In this document: one piece after another, positions 23,401 through 34,865 of the stretch
Layout: every line of letters begins with the position of its first letter
How positions within the stretch are numbered: position 1 is the first letter of the stretch
Assembly (NCBI GenBank): GCA_030512295.1
Contig: JAULSR010000009.1
Location: 496,001-560,000 of the forward strand
Direction of reading: 5' to 3'
From: Bombardia bombarda
Lineage: Eukaryota > Ascomycota > Sordariomycetes > Sordariales > Lasiosphaeriaceae
Length of the DNA: 64,000 nt
The notes under the pieces: model-generated
Database searches by the model: none
What the model was told of the DNA's origin: nothing
What the model saw: the letters and a program-made list of their open reading frames with translations, nothing else
Program-made: the position numbers and the translations under genes

Positions 23401-24222
23401 TGGAAATGAAGTGTTTAATACCTGTGGGCCGTTCCTTCCTTGCGGGCAATCTAACATATCACGCTTGTACCGGCTACATCCATGATGCCATTCACTCTTC
23501 CGCGCAGGCTCTCTCTGAAGCCCAAGAGGGCTAGCTCGGGCCTTTTCTAGGTCAATTTGCCGCCTAGCACTCGCCTAGCACCCCGAAGTTGTGAGGGGAG
23601 GTGGGGCCCCCTTGTCGATAAAAGATGCAGGTACCGCTGGGCCGCCGCTGCCTTGCAGGGAAAGACGGGCGGTACGTACCTTCCTTTGTGTGAACAATAC
23701 CCTGGTCAGAGATAGCCCCGCTGTCCACTCATCGTCGGCCATTCTATGCTTAGCGTCGAGTAATCTCACAATATGCGCCGCCCGCCCCAGATCTGCTTGT
23801 GTTAGGCTTCTCTTGTTCTTTCTCTGTTTCCCCGTTTCTTCCTCTTGCACCTCTGCATCATCAACTCTCCCTACAGGCTTCGTTGGCAAAGTCTACACTT
23901 GGAGCTCTTCCACCTCATCCCCCTGACAAACTTGAATACTTGAAGTGTTCAGATCTGGACATTCATTCTCACCACTCATTGCAGTATCGCAACAAACTCG
24001 TACATAACATCACACACACATCACCACGGCGTGATCAACGTTGGACATAAAACCCGTCGCACAAATCACCAAATCTACACCACCACCTCCGCTGAAGGAA
24101 CGAGAAGGATTGGAAGGACATATCAGGGCAACGAAGAAAAGGAAAACGACATTTTACGACGTCAACGTCAATATCACTTTTGTGAATTCTTGCAGCAGTC
24201 TGTTAGCAAACGACATTTCGCA
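20405..24222. other. 3.8 kb gene-poor region
   Basis: No gene is recognised. Modest overlapping frames at 21059-21395, 22705-23184 and 23141-23534 have no domains. Short direct repeats occur (GTGACGTCGTGCGACGTCGTGCG near 22192-22214). The last few hundred bases are probably promoter and leader of the GPI-protein gene. Confidence 0.4.
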
Positions 24223-24564
24223 ATGCATTTCTCAACAACACTCACCGCCATCCTGCTGCCTATCATGGCGGTAGCGGCCGACTCCACCCAAACCACCACG
24301 GCTACTAGCTACATCACGCAGACGCAGACCGTCACTCTCTCGCGCGTTGGATCCTCGACGTTCACCGTCAGCAGCAGCACCACCAGCGCCGCCACCACCG
24401 AGGAGGCCAGCACAACACTATCAACTCATGCCGCCGGCGTCACGCCACATTCTACCACCGCTGCGGCGGCCACGGAAACGAGCAAGAGCGCCGGATCGGC
24501 CCTGGGTGGAGCGCATGCTGCCGTCGCCGCCATGGCAGGCATGGCCGTTGTTGCGTTTCTCTGA
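24223..24564 (+). CDS. Small Ser/Thr-rich GPI-anchored cell-wall protein
   Basis: The protein has 113 residues. It begins with a signal peptide (MHFSTTLTAILLPIMAVAA) and continues with a mucin-like Ser/Thr stretch (TTTATSYITQTQTVTLS, SSTTSAATTEEAS). It ends with a small-residue site and hydrophobic tail (SAGSALGGAHAAVAAMAGMA.VVAFL), typical of GPI attachment. This organisation is common among fungal wall and surface proteins without enzymatic function. The frame is open upstream of 24223, but the signal peptide decides the start. No intron. Confidence 0.8.
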   Translation: MHFSTTLTAILLPIMAVAADSTQTTTATSYITQTQTVTLSRVGSSTFTVSSSTTSAATTEEASTTLSTHAAGVTPHSTTAAAATETSKSAGSALGGAHAAVAAMAGMAVVAFL

Positions 24565-25427
24565 TTTCGCGACTGAGAGAAAAGTGAAGGAGCATGTGAA
24601 GGGTCAAGGGCGTCAATGAGGGCACTGATCGTCAACATCAACCTCAGCTCACTATCAACATTCGAACTCGTCGATGCGAATCATCACTTCAACCATTTTT
24701 TCATTTGTTCAAAAACGCAGAGGACTTGTGGATGGCCCGGCGAGACTCAACCTCACGGCAGCACAAAAGCAAAGCCTTGTTGTTCACTTCATTCTACTCA
24801 TCAATCATGTTGCTTTTTTTCTCATTCTCGGGGGGTCGGACCAGGACACACCTTTTCTTGTCCTGGACAAACGCCACCCATACACATACTTGAAATTTCC
24901 CTTCGTTCTTCCAGCACACAAGCAGCCACCGCCAAAAAGCGCCACAGCAACGCGCAGCCAGGAGCGCCCGTTATCCCTTTTTCAGGCCGCTTGCGGCTCA
25001 CCGTCACGTCCCGCGATACCTCGATACCCACACCCACTAACCTTCATGTTACTCTTCTTTTTGCGCCTAGCTTTCTCAATGCTGTGGCTTTTTGATACTA
25101 TCCAGGGGATACTCGGGCGGAAGCGGCGCTGTGGCCCCGCGAAATTTGCTAGCTAGACTTGAGAGGAGCTTTCCAAGGGATCATGCCAGATCCCTTCGCA
25201 CGCCTGCACCTATTACACTTTCCCTTCCTTTTTATACCTTTTTTCTCCAAGATGGCAGAGGAGTTGCTTTTTACACAATTATGTTTGGAGGAGCTTGGTG
25301 CATGTTATGAACGATGAACGAAGACGAGCAGAGATGAGATGGTAGAGCGGAAGCGGAAGAGCGAGCGAGCGAGGATTTAAGTCTTGAGGTTGCAGAGGAG
25401 TGAGAGGGCGAGAGCGGATCGAGTCAG

Positions 25428-25469
<42 letters not shown>

Positions 25470-28124
25470 AACCTTCACCTTCAACTTCTTTTTTATGCCA
25501 TCTTCAAAAGTTGTTGATACCCCCTTTTGTGTTTTTATGATGCCGGCGCGAACGATGACACATTTCGCCTGTGAGAGGCCGCGAGATCTGGGGACGAGGA
25601 TGAGGAGGTAGCGAAGGGGGAGGAGAGAGAGAGAGAGAGAGAGAGACGGAAGATGATGACGACCGATGATCCAAAGACGGTTCAAGGCGGATGAGGGAGC
25701 AGCAGCCATCCGTTTTATGTTGCGTTAGCACTCTATGGTTGCTCACTTTATCGTATTGCTCTTTTTTTTTAACTATTTGTGCGCATATGTTTGATACATT
25801 CTCTGTATCTACTTAATTCTACATAATCTTGATGGTTTTCGTTTTTTTTACTTTGGTTTGTTTTGATGTTTTTGACTGTGGTCGATGGCGCTGAGGGGGA
25901 GGCACAGCGTCGGCCTGGTGAGGTCTTTTTTCACCTCGCTGTGCCGTGCCTCAGGGTGTGTTCATTAACCGGAATTGCCCTGATTTGCTTTCTTTCACAC
26001 CGTACACACTGCTATGGTTCATGCCGCCGGCCTGCGCCAATGTAAAATGACAGGTGAGTGACTTTTGCGACCGAACATCCGCCTCACATGCGATGTAACT
26101 CGGACTGATGGAAAGAGAAACTCTGGGTGCCGGGCGAGACAATGCATCCACCCACCACTGCATTGAAGTGCACGCGCTCCCAGCAGCCACAAACTTCAAC
26201 ACCCTCTGTAACCTAGTACCGAAAAACCCGCAACCGCATGGAGCCAGAATCCAATGCCCACCTCCCTCACATGAACCACCAGCCGTTGTCACGTCGCGCT
26301 ATCCTGTACCGTCTCCAACATACAAACCTGCCGCGAAGCTAAATTGCTAGTGTGCAAAAGCGCGTTATCTGACAGCGGCGATCACCTCATCTAGCTCACG
26401 TCATTTGACTTTAGGAGATGATTAAAACATGCACGGGCGCCATGTCGATCTCTCTGGAGCAGCCCCCTCCCTCCCACCAGCCGGGCGTTTGGATCGTTTG
26501 GCTTGGACTGGCGGATGGAGGTGGCTTCCATGTTTAAAAAGAAATGGAATGGAAGCCCCAGCTGTCGTGCTGCTTAGTGACGACTCACCTGAACCGCACC
26601 AGTGCAGTGGGCGCGGTAAAATGAACGTCAGTGGACAGCGGGGTGTGTGATTTGCGCCAGTCGGCGGCAGACAGACAAGCTGTGGTGGATGGGGATTTTA
26701 GCAAAGTTTAAGCAAAAATACAGTGCGGAGCTCTCCATAGGAACCGACCGTTACTTATGCCTGATTGGCTGAGCTGAAAGAGCTTAAAAGGTGGAGAAGG
26801 TATGAGTGGGACAAGAAGATTAAAGGGGGCGGGGCCAATTGGATGGCGGATTTCGAGATTTGAGATTTGGTGCTGTGAGTGACAAGACGGGAAGAGCGGA
26901 GAGCTGAGCAGCCGAGAGTTCCTTGCAGGCGATCATCGTGATGATCGTTAAGTCTTGAGTGCCCATTTAGAATATGCCATCAAATCTGAAATGAAAGAGT
27001 GTAGAGGTAACAAACGCTTAGAGCCTGATCGGTAACCCACTGGCCAGTTGGAGACCAATGGCCCGTGCCCGCATTTATTTTACATTATTTTGCATTATTT
27101 TGCATTAGTTTGCATTATTTTTGAACGCCATACTTCTTTATCTGCTTTGCCGCCGATTAACGCGCAGGAGCCATTCCCAACTGTTCATCATCTTGGCATC
27201 ATTGTATCTTTTCATTTCGCTAAAATAGGCTCGCTTAACTTCCTACAATAGGTTTAACGTGGTGGTCATACACCCCTGAAAGTTGTACTGGCCAGTTGAT
27301 CAAACGATCAGGCTCTTAGAGAATGAACCCATTCTTATCAAGTGTGTCTTCTTTATTACAGCGAATAGATTATTTGATTGATCTGAATTATATCGTGAAT
27401 CGTTGGGACCAAAGCTCACGATACCTCCTTACAGTTCATTTTGAACACGGAGAAAGTGACAACATACGCTGTCTGCCACCAAGTTATATTTCATATATCG
27501 TCCGTCCTCCCGACAATTTACACTCCTCAGCTAAGGGATGACAAGGCAAGAGTCTTGCAGTAATGCTATGTTCGGGGTGGTATGGCAGACATAAGGTAGG
27601 CAGTTTGCCTTTCATTCAAAGGGCACCAAAGAGACGGTTCGGTCGGTTTACACTGGAGTTGATTGTTGTTAAATTTGTCAAAGAGTCTATCCAAGATTTG
27701 GAGAGAAAACTGTAAGATAGTAAGAACGCTTACCCTTTCGCGAGATAAGAAGACATGCAAATAATGACCAGAACTGAAGCAAAAAAAAAATACATACAAC
27801 ACCAGGGATTCGCTAGTCGTCACCGACACAACTACTAGTCTGGCCCTCACTTGCTTATCCGGGGCAGAGCGGACGGGATGCCGAGTTTTCCTATGGAATA
27901 CCGTATGGCCCAATTTCTGAAGCCATTCCCTTATTCCTTCGATGCTAGGTGTTCCCCTAAAAGTAGGGCAAGCATTTGGCAGATGCGCGATGGGTAGCTG
28001 AGATGTGGTACTGGGATTTGGTCTCGTCACACGACGCCGCCTTCCATGCAGAAATGCGATTGCGCTCTGCAGAAATTAAGAAATCTCCAAAGAAGCCACG
28101 ATATCAAGGGTACTCACTTCATAT
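24565..28124. other. 3.5 kb without supported genes
   Basis: The region includes two (GA)n microsatellites (listed separately), T-rich tracts near 25760-25860 and scattered short frames. The minus-strand frame at 27566-28030 has no known motif. Composition is mixed. It marks the left edge of the accessory region. Confidence 0.4.
25431..25467. repeat. (GA)n microsatellite
   Basis: This is an uninterrupted run of alternating G and A of about 36 bases. A second, shorter run lies at 25622-25647. Confidence 0.9.
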
Positions 28125-28265
28125 GTTCTTTCCATATGGCTAGACGACAGGGAAAGGGGAAGGCAAGACATCCGACGATGCTACCTGTTCTACGGGCCTC
28201 CGGAAGTGGGAAGACATGTTTGGCTCTATCTATCTATCGCTAGATATTTTAGTTTGGCTGTCTAC
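28125..28265 (+). pseudogene. Relic of a BCS1-type AAA ATPase (Walker A region)
   Basis: In one frame the sequence reads WLDDRERGRQDIRRCYLFYGPP. In the next it reads GSGKTCLALSI, then it returns to ARYFSLAVYA. Joined, this is the entry strand and P-loop of a Bcs1-like AAA ATPase. The breaks are explained by loss of one G in the glycine codon of the P-loop (near 28201) and a duplicated TATC near 28228-28240. Nothing of the rest of the ATPase was recognised on either side. It lies just beyond the 3' end of the HNH gene, on the opposite strand. Confidence 0.6.
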
Positions 28266-28314
28266 GCAAACCAACAAGTAGAGCCCTGGGGCTTCCATCT
28301 CGGCCTCGGACGCC

Positions 28315-29568
28315 CTATCCCCTCATTTGCAAGCCGATCCTCAACATATCACCCAGCTGTGTTGACCCATCCCCCCGTACTACCCCTTCCTCCATGTCCC
28401 TAAGGATAACCTGTATATAATCTCCAGCGCCCGAGAGGTGGAGTATATGGCCGATGGCAGAGTGAAGTGCGAGAAGCCGCTCCGATGGAGGGTCGATCGA
28501 TGGGTGCATGAACAATGTCCTCGTAACAGGGAACCGGGTTGAGAAAGGGACAAAGCTGTCGATACGATAGGTATGCGGGGCTGCGTCTGCGTCTGGCTCG
28601 AAGAAGATATGGAACTGCCCAAAACGCTGATGCATTTCGAGGCTAAGGGTAATGGCGTTATATGGCCTGTGCATATCGGCACCTTCGATCATATGCATCA
28701 CACCACTATCGAACATGTTAAGGATGGCAATCGCGGCTTTTTTTAACTCGCTCTTCTGTGAGTTAGCATAACCCCAAAAGAATAGGAAGAATGCATCAAA
28801 CCAATTCGCCATTCTCCTCCTTTGTCAGAGCATGGGGGAGGATATGCGCCACTTCCAGACCTCCAATGTTGCTCATATCGAGTGAATTTCCATCATCATC
28901 TGTAGCCGGAGGCTGTCTCAGCCGTGGCATCGCCTCTGCGATGTCGAAGGTGCGCGTAATAACGCAGCGATAACGGTCGCGGGTAAGACAGGAGCCCCGC
29001 AGGGCTGACAGACGCTCAGGTGTTCCAACGAAGTGTTCTATACGCTGTTGATCCTCCTGCGTTTGGGCTTGCTGAACCGCAGCGTGGTAGACGGGGGAGG
29101 GCTGAGGCGTCCTGTTCGTAGAGGCTCGTACTGTCCATAGTATCTTTAGAATGAGGTTAGTAGGCTAGGAGATGATGACATACGAGGGAGGAAGAAATCA
29201 GTCATTAGGAACTCAGCAAAACCAAACAGCGGTGAGCGGAAATCGGCTACTACGCTTTCATCGCTGAGGTCGACACTGTCGTTGTCGAGCATCCCGAGGG
29301 CAAGAGATCGGAAAAAGGCTCCAAGGAATCTGTCCTGCGACGTTTGCGAGCATGCATATTCGAATGTGAGACGAACGAGGGCTGGACGATTGTACCCCTC
29401 GCCGTATCTGGGAGCCGGCTGCTCAGCGGCTTCGAAGTAGTCGACGATGCGCCGGAACCTGCCAACAGCCTGTGTGCGCTGCTGCTCGTCTGCGAAGAAG
29501 GGTGCGGCGGCGGAAAAGTCAACCAAGCCCTCCAGGGACGACTGGTGACGGTGTGACGGAGCCGCCAT
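28315..29568 (-). CDS. HNH endonuclease-domain protein (three exons)
   Basis: Exons 29184-29568, 28802-29130 and 28315-28755 join without frame loss to 385 codons including stop. After a variable N-terminal helical part, residues ~175-280 form the nuclease: RDRYRCVITRTFD, the AHILPHAL segment (His224, His228), then RPYNAITLSLEMHQRF (Asn271, His280). This matches the fungal HNH_2-type nuclease family, usually of unknown function and often multi-copy in accessory regions. Intron 2 is only 46 bases with a GCTAAC branch directly before CACAG. Unlike its neighbours the gene is intact. DNA cleavage is inferred from the fold only. Confidence 0.82.
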
Positions 29569-30573
29569 GATGGATTTGTTTCCGGAATAAGAACTACTGT
29601 GTAGCGAAGGGAGTCGTCCCCCCTTGGAAAGGGACTAATTTAGCGTGTAAGCTAGAACATACGCTAATGTAGCGCGTAGTTCGCACTATAAGCTAGCTGG
29701 ATGTGGTTAAGCGCCCGCTGAGGTGGGATCCTCGGTAGCGCATTGAGGGGGCAAAGCAGACGACGCAGCGGCCCTGTTGTCCTGAATCCTTTTCCCTGAC
29801 GTACCAATAAGTTTAGAGCTCCTCCTTCTTAGTAATCCGCTCGCAATGCAAGATACCCTTGATTCACGCCGACGGCGTGTCACACGTAGGGAACCGCGCT
29901 GAGCGACGGGTTGGCGTCGGACTGATCCGTGCCTGCTTATATTTTGATTTGACGTAGGTCTCTATCAGTCTATCTCCGTTTTGCGTCCCGCGCGGTTCTC
30001 GTAGGTGACGTGCAGCATTGAGTAGGGTTAGGGTTTATGGCGTTTGTTTATTTTCCCCTCTTTCACGGGACTTTTCAGTAAGATAAGATTTTGAATTGAT
30101 TTATCCCAGAATAACTTCTCTAAGAGCTTCCTAACCATCCAGCCCTTCCATAATGTCTGATTCCGTCTTCCCAGAAACCCTTTCCACCCTTCCAAGTCTC
30201 GGTGTGTGAGGTAGGGTTGAAAGTCTGTCATGCTGCCCAACTGATGCGATGATTTATCAAAAAACTATTCCAACGAGGTACAGCAGAGATATATTAGACC
30301 TTTTTGCGTAAAAATTCATAGGACGACTCGAATTCCTAGCTGAAATACCCGCAGGGTTCACTGGTGTCGTGTGTCTCCCGTGTGGCAGGAGTGATTGGCT
30401 CATATCTAAGAACTTCCCTGAGGAAGTGTGCCTTGGGAAAGTAGAGATACCCATGTCTAATAATTTAGTTGATACTTCATTATATCTTTACGACTTGCTG
30501 CACTACGATCGCTCTCTCCTCCTCACCTTTGCGCAACCTCCATTGCTACACTCATTGATTCGACTATCGACGT
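29569..30573. other. Upstream region of the HNH gene
   Basis: No gene is seen. It contains AGCTAG/CTAGCT-rich sequence at 29650-29700 and two telomere-type units (TAGGGTTAGGGTT) at 30023-30035. Confidence 0.4.
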
Positions 30574-31298
30574 ATGATCAAAATCGCCATGCTCGCCTCC
30601 GGCTCCGCTGACTGTATTGTGGTGCGCAATAACACACCCCAGAGGTTGGCCACTACCGCACAGAAACGCCGCCACAAGTCTCCTCACCCTACCATAAAAC
30701 GCCGGAATCGAGGATCGCCTAAAATAGACCACGAGAGAGAAGCACTCCAACAGCAGCTGATACAAAAAACCAACGAGATCAAGTCACTCAGACAGCAGAA
30801 TTTTTTTTTTAATGCCGAACGGGACCAGAATTACGAAGCACTCGAGCAGCAGCTGACGGAAAAAAACAACGAACTTGCAGTGAGACAGCAGAATGCCGAA
30901 CTAGGCCGGAGCCACGAAGCAGCACTCAAAGAGCAACTGGCGCAAAAAACCAACAACCTCGAGTCACTCAGACAACAGGTGGAGTCCGAAGCAACGCTCG
31001 CCGGCTACTTCGAGGCAGAAGTTTGGAATTTGCAGAAGCAGCTTAGATCAAAGCTGAATGACGTGCTACAGGTTTGTTAAACCCTACCGTTGGTCCCCAT
31101 TACCGAATCCCCAACTAACTCCGCCGCGTCCAACGATAGAGCAACTTTGAGAGTATTGAAGCGCTTATGCAGGGCTTGGGCCAGATCTCGACCCTGCCAT
31201 ATGCCCTGGGATACGATTCACCGTGCGGGGGGACAACTGAAAACATTCAGTGCAGGGTGAACATACAACACTATGCGTGTGATCCAGACCAAAGATGA
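30574..31298 (+). CDS. Coiled-coil protein with internal repeats (exons 30574-31071, 31140-31298)
   Basis: Exon 1 (166 codons) ends with CAG before a GTTTGT donor. The intron has a CTAAC branch and ends in GATAG. Exon 2 adds SNFESIEALMQGLGQIS... to a stop at 31298, for 219 codons total and no frame loss. After a basic start (KRRHKSPHPTIKRRNRG), three related units of ~28 residues carry the core (E)AL.QQL.xK.NE(I/L).xLRQQ, predicting a long coiled coil. The Cys-containing C-terminus is not recognised. No known family. A run of T codons (Phe-Phe-Phe) interrupts the first repeat junction. Confidence 0.55.
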
Positions 31299-34200
31299 CT
31301 TTACGGTAGCGCGTAGGCGTTATGTTGCTCGTGCTTTCGGCGGACCGCCGGCTGCCAGCATCGATGTCGAGATGCCGACCCCACTCCCCAACAGGAGAAC
31401 GATGGACGTTCGGTTTGTCCACCGAAAACCTTCTTCTCCCAGGCTACATAGTGCATGAAACAACCTGGCGTCACCCACGCCTGGCAACGATTCCACCGGG
31501 GTCGCTCCCTGTTCATCGCTCCCTGTTCATCGCCGGATGTCGTGAGGGAAGTATGTGGACGAGAGTTGGATGCTCGCCTGCTCCCACAGAGACGGCAGGC
31601 ATCCGTTGAGGCTATTGGGGTTGCGGAAGCAGTGGCTGTCGCGCGCGAGAGATTGGCACCTGGTACCCGAGCGACTTGTTAGCGATGCTCGCCCTGCTGA
31701 GTCGACGTGGGCAAACCCAGGCGCATCTCACTGTTTCCTCGAGCGCTGCCGTCGCGGGCGTGGAGCCCTTTGTGACCGGTGGACCGTCGGAGCTTGCGGA
31801 TGTCGATCGGGAATGAGAGGCTACTCTGTCAACGCTTCGAGGATATCGAGATTCTGTCGTAGGTTGGAGATAAGTAAGTCAAGCTTTTCGGTGCTAAGTC
31901 TCTGTTGTCCGGTTGCATCGTCGAGAATGGCAAAATTCGCGGAGGCACGCGTGTCAGAGGGATGCTCGGGGATGGGCTCTTGTGAATCGCGAGAGGGTAC
32001 GTCTGTGAATACAGTCTGTTTAGCGCCAGGCGGAGTAAATGGGTAGTGACAGGTTTACCATCTTGCTCTCCTTCAGCAACTGCTGAGTATCGGGTGTGCC
32101 GCTTTTTTGGTCTGCTGGCCCTTTCGGGTGTGCCGCCTTCGGGTACCGCTTTCGTGTTTTGAACCTATTACATAGAAGGATGTGAAAGTATATCTGCAGA
32201 AGCACTGGGCAAGGATTTTACATTCTTGTCTCTACTGTCGCTAATGCTATCCTAGGCCCAAATCCTCAGCCTACTGAGCCGACTGCCCGACAGTACGTCA
32301 TCCGATAGCCTTCAAGTCGATAAAGATCCCACTTATGGTTGTGAATCACCCGTTTCGCAGTCAAAAACAGACGTTCGCATGCCGAAAACCAACTTCCCAA
32401 GACCCGACACATCCAGAATACGCCACTCTGTCGAGCGAACACCGCAGCAATTTGGGGACGTTGCGCCCTACCAAGCGAGGTGCATGCGTCGCAGGAACAG
32501 CCAGGCGCAGGCCGAGGCCGAGAAGCTCTTGGAATGTTGGGGAGAAACGCGTTTCCATGTGTCTCTTCCTTGGCCACCATGGCTCGGGCATTGTGCTGGT
32601 TGCAGTAAGATCAATCTCCGGCCCTTTCGAGCTACTTTGTCCCAGCCACTCCAATTTCCGCTCACGTCTTGCCGGTCACTTTCCGTCGTTTATCCTTCCC
32701 TCCTTGGCCAACTTGGTCTCCAGCCCTGACCTTCCGCTTCTCTCTCGATGATTCTGGTGCAACGACCAACCCGTCGCACATCCATGCCGTCCCTTTCGTT
32801 GATCTCGAGGAGGCTGAAGTGGTTATGGTGCTGGAAGAGGGGAAAGAAGCACACCAAGTGGGTTTTTGTGCTTCCGTCTTGCGGTGCCACTCCGCTATCT
32901 GCTTCGCAGCTCTCTCGAACGGTCGCTGTATCGCGCTGTGGGCTCGAGTCTGCCGATGGATGGGGATAGAGAAGCCAACCCGGACGAAGGCGAGTTTATC
33001 AGCCAGATGCAGGCAAGCGATAATGATTTCGTCGCTTAGCCACCTCGTTGGTCCAACTCTTTTTCAGCGACGTAACGTTCAACCTAAATCCGGTGCCCCT
33101 GAGGAGTATGCCGCCGGTCGTCGAGTTTCCTACTTGCTCGTAGAAGGAATCGAGCTCTACGTCCCCGCTTGGTAAGTTGGGGTCCGAAACTGATAAACCT
33201 CGGGTCCGCAGCTCATCGCGGAACTTGTCTTGGCTCGTCCTGCCCGTGTCTAGGAGCAGTCTCATCTGATGCCCCAGGAGTCTCAAGACCGCCGCTCTGA
33301 TGAGAGTGTTCAACGCAGTCTCCGGAGATTTGACAAGTTGCCTGCCGCAGATTAGATAAACATCTCGCCCCTTTTGACGACAAACTCACCACGCATTCAT
33401 TAGTAAGACGCCAGACCCAAGCTCCTGGACTAGCCGAGACCACTTCCGCCCACGGGTTAGGTGTGTGCGTTGAGACTCTTGCGACGTCGTTCCCACCCTT
33501 TCATCTTCATCTCGCCTTCTTCAGGCTTTGGCCCAAGGATCCTTCCTGATACTTCTGTTGCTGCTATCTGGGCTGTCGTCCTGTCCAGCAGCCGCACCGG
33601 AGACGCATGCCACCTGGCGAAAGCGATGGCTGGCTCACTCGATCCGGCGTTGTCTCGCACAGATCATCACAAGTACGCCTGCGTGCGAAAGATGTTATCC
33701 GATGTCGCTCCGTGACAGATCGCTGGGTCAGGGCCAACCTGAGCCCTTCACTGAGCTGTTCGCCTTCATCCGGGACCCTGAGGATGCTGTTGAGGATGAG
33801 AGGAAGGCGAAGATGGTTTAGCAGAGATCCGGCTGCCGACTCAGCGCGCCCCGAATCATCTGTGTCGGGGGGAGGCAACCATCGTCAATACTCTCGGGAG
33901 TGAGGAGCTCGATGAAGGGAGGTTTGAGGGGATGAATATCCCTCTACGGTTCATCTGTGCCCGTTCGGCTTGCTGGGCTGCGGAGAGATTTTGAGTCCGC
34001 AGTCGGCCGAACGCTGGTAGGGGTCATCTTGGCAGATGGCAGAGCGAAGCGTCCAGGGCAAACTCTCAACAACCCAGTGGCAAGCAAAGAAGAAGCGATG
34101 AGGAAAAGAAGGAGGAGCGGTCGTCAACTCGGGGGAGGGCGTGATCTTTATACCTGAGAGCTTCATCCCACCACCTTCCAGGCCGTGGCAACACGGCCTG

Positions 34201-34440
34201 CATTCTCGGAGCGGTGTCCTAGGAAGTCGTGCGCAGCATACCGCCCCGTGGTTGGCTGTGGAGCCCCTGGGTTACCTCGGACCTGGGCGCCCAACTGCAT
34301 TGACCTCCTTCCAACGAGAGGGGGGAGTGCCATAGCGCGAGGGCCTGAGACGAGCACAGTAGCCTGTGGAAGCAAGCGGTCGGAAAGGATCGGGCATGTA
34401 ACTCCGCCAGCATCAAGTCCACAATCATACATCTACCTTT
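31299..34440. other. Probable decayed coding DNA on the minus strand
   Basis: No intact gene is present. On the minus strand, fragments in changing frames look protein-like. Examples are RAAVLRLLGHQMRLLLDTGR at ~33270-33310, FERAAKQIAEWHRKTEAQKP at ~32850-32930 and KLDLLISNLRQNLDILEAL at ~31840-31900. The order and helical character would fit an old HeLo or similar fungal signalling-domain gene, but this is weak. Plus-strand frames are shadows. Confidence 0.25.
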
Positions 34441-34740
34441 CGAAGCCAGGGATGGGACGTGCAGTTCCGATGGATCCCGGCACATGTCGGAGTGCCAGGC
34501 AACGAAGCAGCGGGCCAAGCGGCCAAGGAAGCGGCCGGCCACGATCCGAATTCTCGAACCGCCCTGGAACCACAACCAGAGTCAGAACCACTCCGAACTC
34601 TCATGGCAACAACGAAATCCACCATCCGGAAGACAATGAGAGAGGAATGGAGCTAGTCCTGGGAAAAGGCCAAACATGGCAGGGAGCACTTCAAACTTGG
34701 GGCCCAGCCAGGAAAAGACGTACTCACCATACATACTGGT
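34441..34740 (+). mobile_element. LINE (non-LTR retrotransposon) RNase H fragment
   Basis: The frame reads [20 protein letters not shown] followed by [15 protein letters not shown]. This is the C-terminal RNase H signature (W-x-P-A-H-x-G...GNE..A..AAKEA) of fungal Tad-like LINEs. A TAG stop interrupts it near 34654; CAG to TAG is a possible RIP-type change. The reading then continues (SWEKAKHGREHFKLGAQPGK) to ~34740, where similarity ends. No reverse transcriptase or endonuclease domain is recognised nearby, so this is a short relic. Confidence 0.75.
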
Positions 34741-34865
34741 AAGGGCATCCAATATGGGTATGTATGCACAGGGGAGACGTATGTTTTCCTCCACATTCCG
34801 GATGATCCTTCCTACGTCTATTACTCCGTACAAATTGAAGTGACACACGAGGAAGGTCAACCCCA

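Noticed and set aside
22705..23534. Candidate genes on either strand in the 20-24 kb gap
   Set aside because: The frames are short, overlap one another and show no recognisable protein features.
28046..28243. 65-codon frame ending in GSGKTCLALSIYR as an independent small ATP-binding protein
   Set aside because: The flanking frames supply the missing parts of a BCS1 P-loop region, so this is one shard of a relic, not a gene.
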